A DNA stretch of 64,000 bases, from NCBI GenBank assembly GCA_014379625.1, contig JACMLJ010000095.1, positions 337,411-401,410 on the forward strand. Reading direction: 5' to 3'. The position numbers were made by a program, and so were the translations under genes. Under the pieces are notes generated by a model. It saw only the letters and a program-made list of their open reading frames with translations. It searched no databases and was not told where the DNA came from. Origin of the DNA: Ferruginibacter sp. Its GTDB lineage: Bacteria > Bacteroidota > Bacteroidia > Chitinophagales > Chitinophagaceae. The stretch's first letter is position 1; the number at the start of each line of letters is the position of its first letter. Below are positions 62,434 through 64,000 of this stretch, piece after piece.

Positions 62434-63759
62434 TCAGTTTTTAAGGAAGATATTTTGAACTACTTTTTTACCAAGTTGCGTTCCCGCATCAATACTTGGG
62501 ATATAATGAATGCCTCCGTAAAGCCTGGAAATGCCAGCCTCTAAACCAATAGCCATATAAGAAGGATAGGTCCTTGGCGCCATACCCATATAATCATAGG
62601 TATGGTCAGTAAAGAATTGGTTCTTGCCAAACAACTCTTCAAGTACTCCTGCTGCGGCTACTGATAGCGAAGAATGGTTAGAAAGATATTCAGGGTGCGC
62701 CGGGGTACCTATAAAAGAAGTCCAGTCGCTGTATCCCATTACTTCTTTTATATAGGTAATAGGACGCACTGTAAGTGATTGATACTTTATTTGAAAGCTG
62801 CGGATAAGCACATCGTTCAATGCCGCGCCGGTTAGTGCATAAGCAAGTATTGCTTTATCAAGCTTTGCATTTTTGCTTTTTATGATCTGCTGAACAATGC
62901 TTACCCAATGGCCGGGTGACGTAACGCCAGGCACATCTCTCCAAAATAAAGCCATCGCTTTTTGGTCATCAGTCAGCGTTAGTGAAGCGTCATACACTTG
63001 CTTTACCATTTTATAAAAAGTCGAAGCAGGATCTGTTGAATACACAGGCAAACTGTTTACTGCAGTATTATTGAGTGATCCTGTGATGATAATCCTGTTA
63101 TTTCCCCAGTATGGCGTGGATGGTGCGGCAAAAGCAGGTGGTGTTGGTTTCCAAATACCAGCGCCTGCAGGTAAGGTATAAGGAGCACTGGCATTTTTAT
63201 ATCCGTCTGTTTCGGCCCAGTTGAATACTGCAGTGGCTACAGTTTTGCCAAAGTTTTCAGAGTTATTGATGATGGCGGCGGTTGCTTTCGTAAGAAACAC
63301 CTGTCTCAATGCCATTTCCAAAGAATCAATAGCCGCTTTGTCAGTAGCACTTGCACCAGGAAACATGCTGCGGTTAATTGTTGCCAGCGCAGCATTAACA
63401 TTGGCGGGTGAATAATAGTTTTTCCAATTTCCTGCCTGGGGTAAACCCGTTAAACCATTCCATGCAACTGACAAGCTATTGTGTGCCTTTAACCCAGGCC
63501 GGAATGATTCGAAAGCTGCTACACCTGCATACGCAAAATGGCGGCTGAACGCCTGGTTGGGTATACCTGTTGCATTACGCATCAGGCGGATTTGCATACT
63601 CATCCATTTGTCTAATACATCTGCGGAGTAAGAATCATTACCGGGCGGTACTGGGTCATCATACTTTTTGCAGGAGCCGAAAACTAAAGCAATAACTGTT
63701 AAGGTGATGAACATTGGGGCAAATAAAAGCCCGTTCATCTTTTGTGGTATTTTCTTCAT
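62434..63759 (-). CDS. Vanadium-dependent haloperoxidase-like (PAP2 superfamily) lipoprotein
   Basis: A 441-residue predicted lipoprotein with lipobox FGSC (Cys30) followed by KK. The C-terminal half has the vanadate/phosphate site: K325 and R332 in KYQSLTVRP, SNH at 360-362 (usual SGH), and R412/H418 in SRLYGGIHY. Vanadium haloperoxidases oxidise halides with peroxide; the same fold serves acid phosphatases. The Gly-to-Asn change in SGH makes the activity uncertain. It is anchored at the outer membrane by inference. Confidence 0.85.
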   Translation of the reverse strand: MKKIPQKMNGLLFAPMFITLTVIALVFGSCKKYDDPVPPGNDSYSADVLDKWMSMQIRLMRNATGIPNQAFSRHFAYAGVAAFESFRPGLKAHNSLSVAWNGLTGLPQAGNWKNYYSPANVNAALATINRSMFPGASATDKAAIDSLEMALRQVFLTKATAAIINNSENFGKTVATAVFNWAETDGYKNASAPYTLPAGAGIWKPTPPAFAAPSTPYWGNNRIIITGSLNNTAVNSLPVYSTDPASTFYKMVKQVYDASLTLTDDQKAMALFWRDVPGVTSPGHWVSIVQQIIKSKNAKLDKAILAYALTGAALNDVLIRSFQIKYQSLTVRPITYIKEVMGYSDWTSFIGTPAHPEYLSNHSSLSVAAAGVLEELFGKNQFFTDHTYDYMGMAPRTYPSYMAIGLEAGISRLYGGIHYIPSIDAGTQLGKKVVQNIFLKN

Positions 63760-63817
63760 TTTGAAATTTTTTTGCCTGCGTCCTGTTGTTTAGAGGGCAG
63801 GCTGTTAAACATTTAAT

Positions 63818-64000
63818 TTATTTTTCTGCGATAAAGAGTAAGAAGCTGTTTTGCAGGTGATAGAAATCTTCCGTTAAGTGATATGGCTGCAATGCGTCAG
63901 CAATGGTTTGTTCCACAAGCTTTTTAGAAGCATAATTCATAGCCGCAGCAGCAGGACCGGTGCCCATAAAACTTTTTACACCATCATTTAATGAATAGTA
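63818..64000 (-). CDS. C-terminal end of an unidentified protein (cut by the window end)
   Basis: The last 60 codons of a minus-strand gene, open from the window edge to a TAA at 63818-63820. The visible part includes GVKSFMGTGPAAAAMNYASKKLVEQTI and ends NSFLLFIAEK. This resembles the C-terminal end of some class I SAM-dependent methyltransferases, but the fragment is too short for a firm call. It is 58 bp upstream of the haloperoxidase gene on the same strand. Confidence 0.6.
   Translation of the reverse strand, partial: YYSLNDGVKSFMGTGPAAAAMNYASKKLVEQTIADALQPYHLTEDFYHLQNSFLLFIAEK

Overview
The window looks like chromosomal DNA of a Bacteroidota bacterium, most likely family Chitinophagaceae. 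The evidence is AT-rich DNA, promoters of the form TTTG-N18/20-TAnnTTTG, few Shine-Dalgarno sites, and lineage-typical families: DUF3667, DUF4834, bacterial GH3, a long PurF-like amidotransferase, small outer-membrane beta-barrels, SulP/DabAB, and a sortilin-like BNR-repeat protein. The species cannot be fixed from sequence alone. There is no phage, IS element, CRISPR array or rRNA operon.

Layout. 1-8.1 kb is mostly minus-strand housekeeping: cysS (cut by the window start), an EEP-fold hydrolase, two rhomboids (one without its catalytic serine), adenosine deaminase, a HAD hydrolase and rlmD. 8.2-12.6 kb carries envelope genes on the plus strand: a TlpA-like thioredoxin, a parvulin foldase and a beta-barrel protein. 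12.9-18.5 kb holds metF, several exported proteins of unknown role, and a LuxR-type response regulator; a conserved 21-bp motif recurs in front of two of these units. 18.7-23.3 kb is lptB, GH3, DUF3667 and fabG. 23.4-31.1 kb is a minus-strand inorganic-carbon cluster: a small secreted protein, sulP, beta-carbonic anhydrase, dabA and dabB.

31.5-37.8 kb is more accessory: alkA-like glycosylase, crotonase, an AbiEii-type toxin-antitoxin pair, an orphan paaZ, a Doc toxin-antitoxin pair and a DinB-like protein. 37.9-49.3 kb contains adk, a decayed msrB, a sortilin-like protein, an aminotransferase, two tiny proteins, a glycosyltransferase, GNAT, SixA, a PurF-like enzyme and a beta-barrel. A CAU tRNA (49.4 kb) and a broken surface-protein gene follow. 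50.2-61.3 kb has an SDR, a HAD hydrolase, DUF4834, the rimP-nusA-infB translation/transcription operon, a SurA-like foldase, hflX, a Rieske protein and tRNA-Asn. 61.4-62.4 kb is a graveyard with an AraC-type remnant; the window ends in a vanadium-haloperoxidase-like lipoprotein and the tail of another gene.

The most notable points are: (i) a near-perfect intrinsic terminator wedged between the rimP promoter and the rimP start codon, suggesting attenuation of the nusA operon; (ii) the repeated regulatory motif near the response regulator; (iii) the four-gene inorganic carbon uptake cluster in an apparently heterotrophic lineage; (iv) the Ser-to-Asn rhomboid; and (v) several genes caught in decay.
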